From Dastarcus helophoroides (Eukaryota > Arthropoda > Insecta > Coleoptera > Bothrideridae): 64,000 bases of DNA. Location: NCBI GenBank assembly GCA_028583605.1, contig CM053332.1, positions 1,721,793 to 1,785,792 of the forward strand. Reading direction: 5' to 3'. The notes under the pieces are model-generated. The model saw only the letters and a program-made list of their open reading frames with translations. It searched no databases and was not told the DNA's origin. Within the stretch, counting starts at the first letter, position 1. Every line of letters begins with the position of its first letter. The translations under genes and the position numbers were made by a program. Positions 14,400 to 24,915 of the stretch are shown piece by piece.

Positions 14400-15251
14400 T
14401 GACCAGAATACAATCACGACGGCTGCTCATCACATTATCTTCATAACCTTCCGTAGATGATGTGTCAATATCACTTTAGGGATTTTGTGCCACATAGATG
14501 AATCAGTAACCTTCAAATTCTCTTAAGGCTGTGTTGAAGTGTTCATCCAATTTGTTGTCCAAGCTGTTGTCGACTCAGAATTCCTGTGATTCTTCTATAC
14601 CTCCATTTAGATCATCCTCCTTCATCTCATTGCTAATACTTTCATCTGCTTCTTCTTCAGTGTTGTTTATTTCATTTTTAGGTGCTCTATTCATTTGTTG
14701 TTTCACTTTTTCTCTTATATTAGAAATTTCCGTAGGTGATAATAGCTTTCTCGTTATGATGGCCCCTTTTCCATCTACAACATTTTGCTCATTTAATTTA
14801 GGTGCCATGTTTAAATATATCTCCACAAAAAGTCGGTAAAGTTCTGGTCTGTAGAGGGTTAGGTCTGTTTCCCCTTTCGTGCTTTTCATATAACAGCGAA
14901 TCACATCCTTATTTATTTCTGTTGTTGATCATGCAAAACACTTTCAACAGGTGCATACTCATCTTGTACTTCTGCATGTCCGGCTGTATTTGCTTCGGCT
15001 GTCCCGGTAGAGACCCGCATGTTCAGTCTTCTACCACTGGTGGCTTGCATGCTTTCACGTCCAGCACCAGCTCTAGACGTGCCCTGACGCTCCCCAGGCA
15101 GCGGCTTTTTTCCGAGGCTTCTTAAATTTGGGTACTCCATACTGAATGGGTTTGCCATTGCCATGTTAGACCTCTTAGAGTTATCTGACGTTTCCGCTCC
15201 TCACGTGGCTTAAATGTTAAATGCCGGACGTAGGGTTAGTGTTTAAGGAGC
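14400..15251 (-). mobile_element. 5' end of an R4/Dong-like retrotransposon abutting (ATT)n
   Basis: Minus-strand segment with a GC-richer 5' leader (15165-15251), an ATG at 15164 and an N-terminal coding region. Its left end on the minus strand joins directly to the ATT microsatellite at 15252-15321. The body of an element is missing downstream. Within it, 14350-14446 carries a partial direct duplication, with ATACAATCAC and GCTCATCACATT each occurring twice. Confidence 0.65.
14450..15164 (-). pseudogene. N-terminal polyprotein fragment of R4/Dong-like element
   Basis: The frame starts MAMANPFSMEYPNLRSLGKK at 15164 and runs Ser/Gly/Arg-rich to a stop near 14913. After a frame change it continues as VIRCYMKSTKGETDLTLYRP, then LNEQNVVDGKGAII and ISNIREKVKQQ. 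It then passes through a further break into a segment containing SSMWHKIPKVILT, ending near 14440. The block with LYR..LY...., then T/NEQNVVDR and I, is the typical conserved N-terminal region of insect R4/Dong-like proteins. I assign it from that pattern, from its orientation and from its microsatellite junction. It is frameshifted and not functional. Confidence 0.6.

Positions 15252-15321
<70 letters not shown>
15252..15321. repeat. (TTA)n microsatellite
   Basis: About 70 bp of perfect TTA repeats between the R4/Dong-like 5' end (left) and copy 2 of the TAA-tailed dispersed repeat (right). Confidence 0.92.
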
Positions 15322-15322
<1 letters not shown>

Positions 15323-15455
15323 AAAGATCGCAATTTTTATTAAGTAAACATTTTTACAAATACTATTAACTAACCGTTCCATATATTTTTGTTTAATTTC
15401 AATCACTGTAACTGAAATCCTAGGTCAAAACCCTTAAACACTCCACTATGAGCAG
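15322..15455 (-). repeat. Dispersed repeat with (TAA)n tail, copy 2
   Basis: The reverse complement matches 4970-5112 and, like it, runs through GATCTTTATTAA into the TAA tract. The microsatellite therefore pre-existed as the tail of this repeat and was the landing site of the neighbouring retrotransposon. Confidence 0.6.
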
Positions 15456-15649
15456 TAAGTTGGAATTGAAACGGTAGAAACTATGTAAATTAATAAAGTC
15501 GGTGGTTTTGTTTAGTAAATAAAGTTAAATTTTCGTGGGCGCGTACAATTACCAACATGGCTGCTTCATTAAAGGTTAACGATTTTAGATATTTCAAGAT
15601 CAAAGATACCGATGTCTCTTGTGGCTACTGTATGCGTAAGCTGATACTG

Positions 15650-16258
15650 TGGTTCTACATATTATAGCATCACAACATTTTTAATTTTAAGAGATTTCAG
15701 AATAAAATTTAAACCTTGAACGCCATGTATCTCTTAAACCAGTGACATTGGTTTAAGGCATGTTGAGCTCAATCGTAATATTTTGGTACAGGATATACTT
15801 CTTCCTGGATTGGACCGTGTCAAAGAACTACTAAAAGTGTTCGACGTTTCGCCCACCATCGTAGGGGGCTTTTTCAGGAATAAAGAAACAAGAAATGAAA
15901 AATAAAATATAAGGAAATATACTAAAATGAAAAAGGCCAATTTCAAAACATTAGAGCACGGTAACTCAGTATGGCCACCACACCAGAGGCGAAACTCTTC
16001 TGGATTAAAAATTGGTACAGAAGGTAAGAAAGTTTAGATAGAAGAGCATGGTAACTCAATATGTTCACCATACCAGAGACAAAACTCTCCTGAAGATGGT
16101 GGGCGAAACGTCGAACACTTTTAGTAGTTCTTTGACACGGTCCAATCCCCAAAGAAGTATATCCTGTACTGACTCTGGCCGTGGAAGCCTTCGTTATCGT
16201 AATATTTTGGTGTCTAGTATCTTCAGTTTCGCGTTGGCCCATTTTTTCTGACACTGTA
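15650..16258. mobile_element. Foldback remnant interrupted by a 408-bp insert
   Basis: 15650-15786 and 16196-16258 together reproduce the right arm of the 2929-3566 foldback: AGCATCAMAAC, CAGAATAAAATTT, ACATTGGT, ATCGTAATATTTTGG, GTCTAGTATCT, CGCGTTGGC and TTCTGACNCTGTAT. The arm is split by the element at 15788-16195. The 16 bases ATCGTAATATTTTGGT are duplicated at the break. Confidence 0.72.
15788..16195 (+). mobile_element. 408-bp retroelement-like insert with 16-bp TSD and hammerhead-like ends
   Basis: It is flanked by direct copies of ATCGTAATATTTTGGT (15772-15787 and 16196-16211). The two halves are inverted repeats: ACAGGATATACTTCTT...GGACCGTGTCAAAGAACTAC against its complement near 16100-16175. 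Each half carries CTGA(A)xA ... GGGCGAAACGTCGAAC in the appropriate orientation. The interior contains a tandem pair of units, RGAGCAYGGTAACTCARTATG followed by CCAGAGRCRAAACTCT. A third, diverged family copy lies at 60833-61140. The long TSD argues for target-primed reverse transcription. A Penelope-like or retrozyme-like origin is my inference. Confidence 0.65.
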
Positions 16259-16396
16259 TTTTAAATGAAAAGTCGATGTTCCGAAAAAAGATGAAATTTT
16301 AAGGAATGATTGAAAATTTTTGTAAAGAATTAAAAACTTTTTAGGGAAAAGACAAAGTTTGGAGACAACTCTATTTCGAGACAACATAAATATGTT

Positions 16397-16720
16397 TATA
16401 CAGAGTGTTTTTAAAAGAAGTAGCACAAATGATACCGATGAATTTGCAAATTAAAATAGTACCTATAGGCAGAAATGACCTTAGTAAAATGTTCATCCCT
16501 TAAGAAATGCAGTCCTTAAATTTTCCAGCAAAAAAAAATTATGGAATCGCGGTTGTAATTTGAAAAGCAAAAATGGTATAAAAGTCATATTTTACACAAA
16601 TTCCTTACTAATATATGCACCACTTGTCAATATTTTTTTTAGTTTTCTGCTCCTTGGACGGGGAAAGAAATAAGTACCCCCTAAGTTATTTTTGACTAAA
16701 GCTTTGATAAAAATTGTGTA
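16397..16720 (+). repeat. Dispersed repeat, partner of 61880-62140
   Basis: The blocks AAGAAGTAGCACAAATGATA, AATGACCTTAGTAAAATG, TTCATCCCTT and TTTCTGCTCCTTG recur, diverged and inverted, at 61880-62140. It starts next to a TACAGAGTG word near 16397 like other foldback ends. No coding sequence. Confidence 0.55.
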
Positions 16721-17884
16721 TTCGAAAAAAACGTATCAAATTGCTTGGTTTATTGTAAAGCTGTTACTTTTTATTTATTTGTGGGTTTGGGGCAAAATCA
16801 AAATTTTAAAATCTGCATTTTGAAACAAAAAACTAAAAATAAATATAAAAATACTTCAAATTTAACAGAAAATCTAAATCAAATTTCAAATTTCCAAATA
16901 AGGTCTAAATTTTGTGATTAAAGTTTAAACTCAAGATAAACAAAGATAAATACGTAACTTTATTGTAAAAAATTTATTTCAACATTCTAAAAAATCAAAT
17001 TATTTTTGACATTGGAAATTCGGATAAAAGTCAACAATAATCCAGCATGGAAATTTTAAAGTTGTCCAAAAGGAAAATCGTACGAAGTGAAGTTGTAACT
17101 GGTTAGAAAACAGAGTTGGACGTTAGGAGAAATTTTCCAGAATTTAGACAGAGTAAGCAAATTCTAAATTTTTAAGTACAAAGTCGACACTAGAGGCACT
17201 CTAGAGGCATTTTTCGCATGCAAATGCACTTTACCCAGTGCAGTTCAAAGATAAATTTCACAAAAAATGTCTGTTTTTTTTTCAGAAATTAAATTAAGAT
17301 AACTGAGCAACATATTTCAACTGTCCTGCGTAACAATAGCAGGCCAAACTTAAAGGGGACAAGGTGGGTCGTAAGAGTAATTATTATTAAATTACTTTAT
17401 CTAAAAATGTATGCCTAACGCTTCTTAATGTTATTAGAATAAATTATATTTCTATTTATTGCTTTATATTTTTCCGTAAATATTTCTGTTTAAACTCTTC
17501 AGAGGTGTAAATGTACTAGAAAAAGCATATACAAAAGGATAAACAGGCACTAAGCTTTTTGAAAGTAGGTCCAAAAAAGGCAATAACGCATGAAAAACAC
17601 CAAACATGTTAAAAAGGTAGGATCATAGGATTTTATCTAAAAACCGGTCTTCAGTTATTATGGACAGTGACCATCGATAATGTATAATCGTTTGGCTTTA
17701 GCACTGTAGCATACATATTTATATTACTGAAACAGTAAACTTTCCTGGGAAAAGTTTCATTTTAATCTAAAACTATAAACACGTAAGTTGAAAACCATTA
17801 GTTTTCACCTAAACCTTTCGCATTCTAAACAATTTATAACTATGGGCATATATTCAATAAATACCGTTATTGAAAATATTTTAG
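16721..17884. other. Intron before laccase set A exons
   Basis: AT-rich sequence without recognisable genes. It ends with TATTTTAG, the acceptor for the exon at 17885. Confidence 0.5.
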
Positions 17885-18094
17885 TTTCTGGAGGAAGTGA
17901 AATCGTCAATCAAATAGATGGAATAACTTATGAAGGTCCCCCCTTTCTTATTATTTCACAATACGACAAAATTGACCCAGAAAACTTTTGCAATGGCACA
18001 AGCAAACCAGCCGATTGTAACCCTATTTGTTCTTGCATCCACAAAATAGATCTACCCCTAAACAAAGTCATTGAAATAATCCTGATTGATGAAG
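17885..18094 (+). CDS. Laccase-type multicopper oxidase, penultimate exon, set A
   Basis: It encodes about 70 residues starting VSGGSEIVNQIDGITYEGPP (the first base of the first codon comes from the previous exon). It continues ISQYDKIDPENFCNG, the Cys-rich stretch CNPICSCIHKIDLPLN and EIILIDE. This is the segment of insect laccases just before the third-domain copper ligands. Boundaries: acceptor TATTTTAG at 17884, donor GAAG/GTATGA at 18094. Both phases (2 bases in, 1 base out) match the homologous exon at 38709-38921 and the donor at 952. The reading frame stays open upstream of 17885, but that extension has no laccase similarity, so I place the start at the acceptor. Confidence 0.87.
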
Positions 18095-18140
18095 GTATGA
18101 ACAGGAATTAATCTATCCGATTTAATGATCTCATTTTCAG

Positions 18141-18508
18141 CCCCAATAAGCGAACTAAGTCATCCTTTCCACATTCATGGCTACACCTTTAGTGTGATCG
18201 GTATTGGCACATCCCCCGATCGAATAATGAATACAGAACTAGTAATGGATCTTGAAAAGCGAGGTATCCTACAAAGGGACCTCATGGCACCCTCTAGAAA
18301 AGATACCGTGCCAGTGCCGACCAATGGTTACGTCATCGTGAGATTTAAAACAGATAACCCAGGATATTGGTTTTTTCATTGTCATTTTCTATATCACGCG
18401 GATGTTGGAATGGACCTGATTTTTCAAGTTGGTGAAAGGAAAGATTTACTTCCAGTACCCCCAGATTTCCCAACGTGCGGAGACTTTCTTCCAACAATAG
18501 ATATTTAA
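18141..18508 (+). CDS. Laccase-type multicopper oxidase, terminal exon, set A
   Basis: Third cupredoxin domain and C-terminus, 122 codons including the stop. The copper ligands are present: HPFHIHG (T1, T2 and T3 histidines) and HCHFLYHADVGM (T3 His, T1 Cys, T3 His, T1 His and an axial Met ten residues after the Cys). It ends with the family tail DFPTCGDFLPTIDI. It is separated from the previous exon by an intron of only 46 bp (18095-18140, GTATGA...TTTTCAG). All ligands are intact, so this exon looks functional. An AATAAA at 18753-18758 could serve as poly(A) signal. A hAT insertion begins 26 bp beyond it. Confidence 0.9.
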
Positions 18509-18752
18509 ATTTCGCTTTGCAGGAAATTATTTACTTTTTAATATTTTTCCTCTTTAGGTTTTTTCTAATTTTGTGATAGATCTGTTGCTATTAAGACCTA
18601 TCTTATTGTTAGGTTTGTACAGCAGAAATACTTTTATGGGAATTTTTAATCTAGGTAAAACACTCATTCTTAGATTATCCAAGTAAAAATCTATGGAAAT
18701 TTCTTAAGCCAACCAGCAACCCTTTTAAATTGCATATACTTTAGTACTCTCA

Positions 18753-18758
18753 AATAAA
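18753..18758 (+). terminator. Candidate poly(A) signal of laccase set A
   Basis: AATAAA 245 bp downstream of the set A stop codon. It is the only well-placed hexamer before the hAT element at 18784. AATAAA is common in AT-rich DNA, so this is tentative. Confidence 0.4.
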
Positions 18759-18949
18759 TATAAAATTAATGTATACACATTATCAGGGCTTCGAACTGAA
18801 ACTGAATAGAAAATTCAGAAACCGAAAAAAAAACGGTTTTTTGTGTCGGAACGAAAATCGGAACGGAACCGAAAAAAAAAATATCGGTTATATCGGTTCA
18901 GTGCAAATTCAAAAGTCCACAGTTAATAAACCCTTTCTCCTCGAATTTC

Positions 18950-21900
18950 AACCCAATATATTGCTTGACTATTATTATCGTGTTGTTCAGGAGTTTTTTT
19001 GAAACTTTGACTTTTTTTATTAAAATTTCGAATTTGAACTTATCTTTTTTTGTCCCATAAATGTTGGCTTTAAATTTAAAATGTTAAATTTTTCTTAAAA
19101 TATTGACGTTTTATTTTAAATATTCAGACGTTTATCACTACCATTTAAATTAAAAATATGTAGAATTTTTGTAAAATAAATTTGGCATATTTTCGTCACT
19201 TTCTCCTTTTTCTCAAAATTTTGGGTTTACATTTTCAGTTTTATTCCTATTATTTTAATTGTTATAAAACATTAGTGCCTGGTCCGTAGTTCCCGAGCCA
19301 CATGTGGTGTTTTCAAACTGACGTCGAGTATTCTGTAAAAATATCCTATTTTCAATTTTAAAATCGAAAAAAACATTAAAATATTTAACCTTAGCGTGAA
19401 AAGTTTAAGGCAAAAGTTAAAAATTCTAGAAATTATTCGTAAAATATTTATTTAAAAAAAAATTAATTTTCAAACCTTAAATTTATAACACAAAATTATC
19501 AACAAAAATTCAAAAAGAAAATCTGTGAAATATGTGAAATTATAAAAAGTATAATTTTCCACTTTCAATTAACAATTTCACGCAAAATGTTAAAAAGATA
19601 AACTCTTATAAGAAAACTATTCCTGAATTTTCAATTCTAAAATTTAAACACAAAATTTTGAGAAAACATCGAAATTTTGAAAAAAAATAAAAGTTATTTA
19701 AAAGAATTTAGTTCTAACACGAAATTTCAAGAAAATGGTCTATATTTTAAGTTTAAATTCAGAATTTCGAGAAAACATTCGAACTTTGATATTAAGGTAA
19801 CATTTTGAGATTAATAGTTTCAATCTCTAAAAAAATAGTCTGGATTTCAAGTTTTACATCAAAAATTAAGCAACAATATCACGGTTCAAGTTTAAATCCA
19901 CAATTTTCAGAAGAAACTCTAGAAAAAATTTTAAAATTTCGACATTTTTCTCGAATTTTAAGGTTGAAGTAAAAAATTCGTTGAAATAAATAAAATTTCA
20001 AATTAATTTTTTTGTAAAACGTTTTTCTTTAATGAATGTAACTTTTTTGGAAGTTGTGACTTTTTTCTTCTAATTTCAACTGTAACCTTAAAATTTTAAA
20101 CCTAACCACTTTATTTTGAGAAAAAAGTTAGAATGTCCAGAGAAGCTTAAAAGCAATAAAAATTAATTTCAGTTAATGAAAAGTTGGACCATTTCAGGAA
20201 AAACTTGAAATTCATATTTTTTTACTATAAACTTACGTTTAAAGTTGGAATTTTGATTTTTTTAAAATAAATAATGTTTTCATTTTGATACAAAATTTCT
20301 AAGAAACCTTAATATTTTTTGAAGTTTTGGGTTAAAACGATTTTTTTTATAAATTTGCATTTTACCCACAGCCCAAGTAACTTCAAATTTTTAAAATCAA
20401 ATATATTCAATTTTAGAAGCAAAATATCGACTTCATTTCGACTTTTATTTTAAACAGTCGAGTTTTCATAAAATTCTGAGTTAAAACCCAAAATTATTTG
20501 AAGTTGAAATTTTTGATTCGATCTTCTGAGGTCAAAACTTCAAAAAAATTTTTTAAATTTTTCCGCTTAATTAAAAAATTTCAACTTTAATCGGTAAATT
20601 TTGGTCCTTATTATTTACGTAATTTGACTTTAATTAGAAAATTTTGAATATAAACTCAATATTTTTCAACTTGCATATCGAATTTTTGACCTCAATCGCC
20701 ATGTTTATTAATTTAATTTAACATTTCTGCGACCCAGTTTGGAAATATTTAAATTTTTAATCGTCACATTTCGAGGAAAAAGTTTTTGTAAAAAAACCTA
20801 AGAGTTTATTAACAATTTTTATGAATTAAAAGTGCCAACTCGGATTTTCGATGAAATTTGGAATTCTTAGAATTTGCTTAAAAAATCAAACTTTCTTAAA
20901 AAATGGAAATCTCATTGGTTATTAAAGTTTAAATTTTGACAAACGTTTTTCAATTAAAATTTGGATTATTTCAAAAAAATTTTGATATTTTTCTCTTCAA
21001 ATTTATGCTGATTTTACCTTAAAATATAGAATCTCATATTTAAACTTTTTATCTTCAGAGTATAAAACAATTTCGAAAAAAAGCTGGAAATGTCTTCTTC
21101 AAATTTCCTGAAAAATTCAAAATGTTTAAAAGAAATTCAAAATTTTGATACAGTTTTTGTTAATATATTTGATCTTTTTTTTTAATTTTTTCATTTGTCT
21201 TAAAATTTCATATAAAAGTTTTGCAATCTTTGAGTTTTTTTTCTATTTCGATTTGAAACACGAAATGTAGTGTTTTTAAACATTATGTCTTTTTTATGTT
21301 TGCACCTAAATCTCAAATTCGAATGTTTAATATGCCTCTTACTTAGATTTACTAGGAAAAGTGGAATCTTGAGAAATTTTTATTTATGAATTTAGTTGTT
21401 TTTTCGAACTTTGATCTTTGAATTAAAATTTAGATTTCTTTCTAGAACTGTAAAATTGTTGCACCTAAATTTGAATGTTTTCCACAAAATATCGAATTAA
21501 AACACGAAACTAAAAAGACGTCAAAGTTTAACTTACAACGTTCAGGTTGAACTTACACTTTTAAGAAAGTAGTCAAAATTAAAAATAAGAGCATCAAAAT
21601 GAATGTAAAAAAATTTTTCATTTTCATCATAATATTTTGACTTTCAACAGGATTGTTCAGGTATTTTCTCTAAAGTTAAAATCTCGAGTATAAGTCGGAA
21701 TTTTGTAAATGATTTTTTTTTAATTTTGAATTTTTTGCCAAATTCTGGAATTGCTACTTTTTTTTGAAAATTTTACTTAAAATTTAAATCTAGACATTTC
21801 CTAAAAGTACTAGCTCGGTTTTATATATTATTTTCTAAATATAACTTAAACTTAATGAGTTTTAGCATTTATAAACATTTTAAACTCAAAATGTTGTAAT

Positions 21901-22040
21901 ACATACTGATCATAGTTTTATATTAAAAAATGTTTGCTGTGGTTCACCCTTTTTTTGTCATCACTTTAATCATGATAATGTTTTTTATTCTATTTATTCT
22001 AAAAATTAGATTAAACACTTTTGATGGAACGAACTGGTAT
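18950..22040. repeat. Quasi-repetitive AT-rich domain 1
   Basis: About 3 kb made of endlessly varied short words such as AAATTTTGA, TCGAAATTT and TTTAAATTC, with very few long open frames and no exact period. It lies wholly inside the hAT element. Four further domains of this texture occur in the window. Confidence 0.65.
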
Positions 22041-22045
22041 TCTTC

Positions 22046-22826
22046 AAAAATTGAAATACAGAACTTGTCCCCTGAAACCAAGAAAGATTGAAAAACACAA
22101 CAAAGGTTGCTCTAACGCGTTTCGACAGTCAAGCTGTCATCTTCAGAGAGAAACTAACATCTAATCTTAAAATTAACCCTTACATACTAAGAATATTCAC
22201 TTCGTGAGTGATCGGCCGCACCTGAACGCGCATGCGCATCCAATCATACACATCGTTGTGTCACAATTCCTTATCTATCGACCTTAACTATTTTTAACAG
22301 AGATGAATGGCCTAAAGGTCCAGCACAACCATTCATAAGGTTGTTTCCAGCCTTATGGATGGCTAAGCTTTCACATGCATTTAACATATAATTCTTATTA
22401 ACTACTCTTAACAATTTAATATTATTATCTATTCTATGATCTAATTCAAAGGCATGTCGAGCCACACTTGACTTCTCAGTTCTTCCGTACCTCAAATGAG
22501 CCAAATGTTTTTTCAGTCGGATTTTAAGAGATCGTCTAGTTTGCCCGACATACTTTTGAGGACAATCCCTACAGGAAATTTGGTAAATGCCATACTTATC
22601 TGTTTGCTCTACTTGCTCTACAACTACTTGGATGCGCATACGCGTTCAGGTGAGGCCGATCACGCACGAAGTGAATATTCTTAGTATATAAGGGTTAATT
22701 TTAAGATTAGATGTTAATTTCTCTCTGAAGATGACAGCTTGGCTGTCGAAACGCGTTAAAGCAACCTTTGTTGTGTTTTTAATCTTTCTTAGTTTCAGGG
22801 GACAAGTTCTGTATTTAAATTTTTTT
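22046..22826 (-). mobile_element. Penelope-like element fragment with inverted flanking arms
   Basis: Arms of about 197 bp at 22046-22241 and 22629-22826 are inverted copies. They share TACAGAACTTGTCCCCTGAAA, the hairpin region GATGACAGCTT...CTGTCGAAACGCGTT, GAATATTCACTTCGTG and GCGCATRCGCGTTCAGGTG. The 390 bp between them encodes a GIY-YIG endonuclease on the minus strand. No RT is present. Penelope-like elements commonly show complex or inverted terminal arrangements and carry hammerhead motifs in their terminal repeats. Each arm has a hammerhead-like motif (see findings). Confidence 0.75.
22271..22639 (-). pseudogene. GIY-YIG endonuclease domain of Penelope-like element
   Basis: A 122-codon open frame with the full GIY-YIG layout: GIYQISC and YVGQT (GIY and YVG, the second motif a variant of YIG), the conserved arginines in RRSLKIRLKKH, the RHAFELDH segment, and the catalytic glutamate in NACESLAIHKAG. 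CRDC between the two first motifs and the following His residues fit the CCHH-type finger of Penelope-like endonucleases. The frame begins within the right inverted arm and ends before the left one. In an intact element this domain would be fused downstream of a reverse transcriptase. Here only the C-terminal part remains, so it is a fragment despite the open frame. Confidence 0.78.
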
Positions 22827-23090
22827 AGATTACAAACTTACAATTTCTAAATTTTAGCCAAAATTTCAACCATAATCGAAATTTTAATTTTAATTAATTC
22901 CCCACATTTCAGGTTTTTTTCTTGAAATTCGGACTTCTGTTTCGAGATTACTTGAAATATTTTCTTTTTTTTAAAATAAAAATTAGTCACTCGGAGCTGA
23001 ACCGAAAACCGGAAAAAACCGTTATCTTTTTCGGAACGAAAACCGAAAACCAGAACGAAAATAATAACGGTTTGAAGCCCTGCACATTAT

Positions 23091-24274
23091 TTAGCAAAAT
23101 AAAATCTGGGACAATTTAGTAGTAAAATTTAAAAAAAAAACAATATTTTTAGTTTTCTTCTGCATTAGAGGTGCGCCGAAGACCATCTCATTTTTTTTTT
23201 CAAGAAAATTTATGGTATACATTGTTATTAAAATTAACCCATTTAGGACAACTATTGGATCAATAGACAAACTTCTTGTTTTTTTTTTTCATAAATAACC
23301 ACTTATTTAGTCATCGTTAAAACCTTATAAGAGTTAAAATTAAAACAAATAACAAATACATATTTTTTGTACCGCGTTGGAGACATATATGACCCACAGT
23401 ATGGGTTAATGCGACCAAGTGTACCAAATTTTATACTCATCTCAAAATATCTTTGAGAAAATAATTGACTACCAACTTGTTATGATTTTATTAAGAAGAA
23501 ACTAAAAAACGTGTTTTGCAAATACTGCTATATCTTTATTTGTAGTCCGGTTAAATAAAAATAAAATAAAATTTGTTAGGTTTCTCAGGAGCTTTGCAGT
23601 ATTATCTTTCGTTCTTTAGACAAATCGATATGTTACAACTTGTAAAAAAATATATTTTGTGGTCAGATTTCTAATTCTTCTGAAAGGATAGCAATCAAAA
23701 CCAAATTCTTCTTTACATTTCAAATCAATTTACTCGCAGAGGCATATATTTGTATAAAATCCACTCCTAAGTGACACAGCCAGCCAGTGAAATCAAAAAG
23801 CCTTGACTGAATTTGATAAATATTTTTTAGGCAAAGGGCCAAAGTAAGGAGACATCTGTTCATCAGTAATTGATAAAAGATATTCCAAGACAATAAAATT
23901 CAGAAAATTATTGTTCAGTTAATAAAGTTATGGATGAACTATTGCAAGTTTATTTTATTTGTTCAAATGATCGTTGTGTACAAAAAAAAATATTCTATTT
24001 TATTTGGAGAAACCTGTTTCTAGACACCGCATTTTTGTGATCATCGTTTGTCCCAATGTTGCGTTCTCGCAAGGTCACATTCCAAATCCAATGAATGTAC
24101 AATTCCACATAGAATTTATTTTATATTTTATATTACACGTAACAAAATAAAATATATTAGTTGGTAAATAGTTAGTAAATATTAAAAAAGTTAAAGCTTT
24201 TTCTGTTGAAGAATATTTAGTAATGCAGGCTCTCATCCAATAAATTTGTTGGAATTGTTCTGTTTATTTCGTTT
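23091..24274. other. Intergenic or intronic sequence, nothing recognised
   Basis: AT-rich sequence with no coding motif and no clear repeat. If the shared-exon model is right, it is intron between laccase sets A and B. Confidence 0.4.
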
Positions 24275-24500
24275 TCATAATAGAGGATCATAAATCAGGA
24301 GATAGGTCTCTATGCAGCCATTTGTAAACACTCTATATGATGTAGTATTAACCAATTTGCGACATAAACAATCACTGTTCCTCTTTTAGTTTTCATAAAC
24401 CATTAAAATGTTGATTTATATTTTTTAGTTAAGAATTGCTAAAAAATGTTTAATAAAATATACTATCTTTATTACCTAATATCAAAAGAAAATAAAATTA
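24275..24500 (+). repeat. Partial copy of the 25.2-26.0 kb foldback family
   Basis: The blocks ATGCAGCCATNTGTAAACACT, ATGATGTAGTATTA, GCGACATAAACAATCA and TTTTCATAAACCATTAAAATGTTG match 25412-25515 in direct orientation. Confidence 0.6.
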
Positions 24501-24550
24501 CATCTTCGATTATACCAATTATCTGAAGCTTCTTTTGATAGGTTTCATAC

Positions 24551-24915
24551 TGTTGCGGGCTTATCGGTTCCAATGATTATTAACACTTGTTTAATAATAC
24601 CCTCTTCATTTCTAAATTAAACTCTGAAAAACACACCTGAATAATTAACTCACTTATTTACTTCTAACTACTAGCTCACTAATTAACTACACTGATTAAC
24701 TGACTCTAACTCACAAACTCGGGGTAAAGCAGACCGCCTTGTATAGTACTCTTTCCTGGGTTCTAGAAAAATCCCGCAGATAGGGGTTATGGTTTGCCGA
24801 AATTTCTGGAATGCTTATCTGCCGTCTGCTTCTTTATCGCGGCCAATTTCCCCTTATCAGATCTTTCTAGAAAATTTTCTTACGTACTAAATTCTATAAT
24901 TTATATTTCGTTACA
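24551..24915. mobile_element. Candidate solo LTR, 365 bp, with 4-bp TSD
   Basis: It begins TGTTGCGGGC and ends GTTACA (TG...CA), flanked by ATAC on both sides (24547-24550 and 24916-24919). The composition is more balanced than the surroundings. No internal retroelement sequence adjoins it, so it would be a solo LTR of a Ty3/gypsy-like family, which make 4- to 5-bp duplications. The evidence is the termini plus the duplication only. Confidence 0.5.

Larger units (their letters stand above)
18784..23082. mobile_element. 4.3-kb hAT-type element with perfect 8-bp TSD
   Basis: The left end CAGGGCTTCGAAC and the right end, reverse-complemented CAGGGCTTCAAAC, form short terminal inverted repeats. 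The perfect 8-bp duplication CACATTAT lies at 18776-18783 and 23083-23090. Subterminal regions are rich in CCGAAAACCGGAACG-like words on both sides (18815-18900, 22990-23070), typical of hAT subterminal repeats. No hAT transposase is readable. The inside is quasi-repetitive AT-rich DNA plus a nested Penelope-like fragment (22046-22826), so it is non-autonomous. Confidence 0.82.

Noticed and set aside
17788..17884. Upstream extension of the laccase set A open frame from TTG
   Set aside because: Homology begins exactly after the AG at 17883-17884, and the phase matches the set B acceptor. The extension has no laccase similarity.
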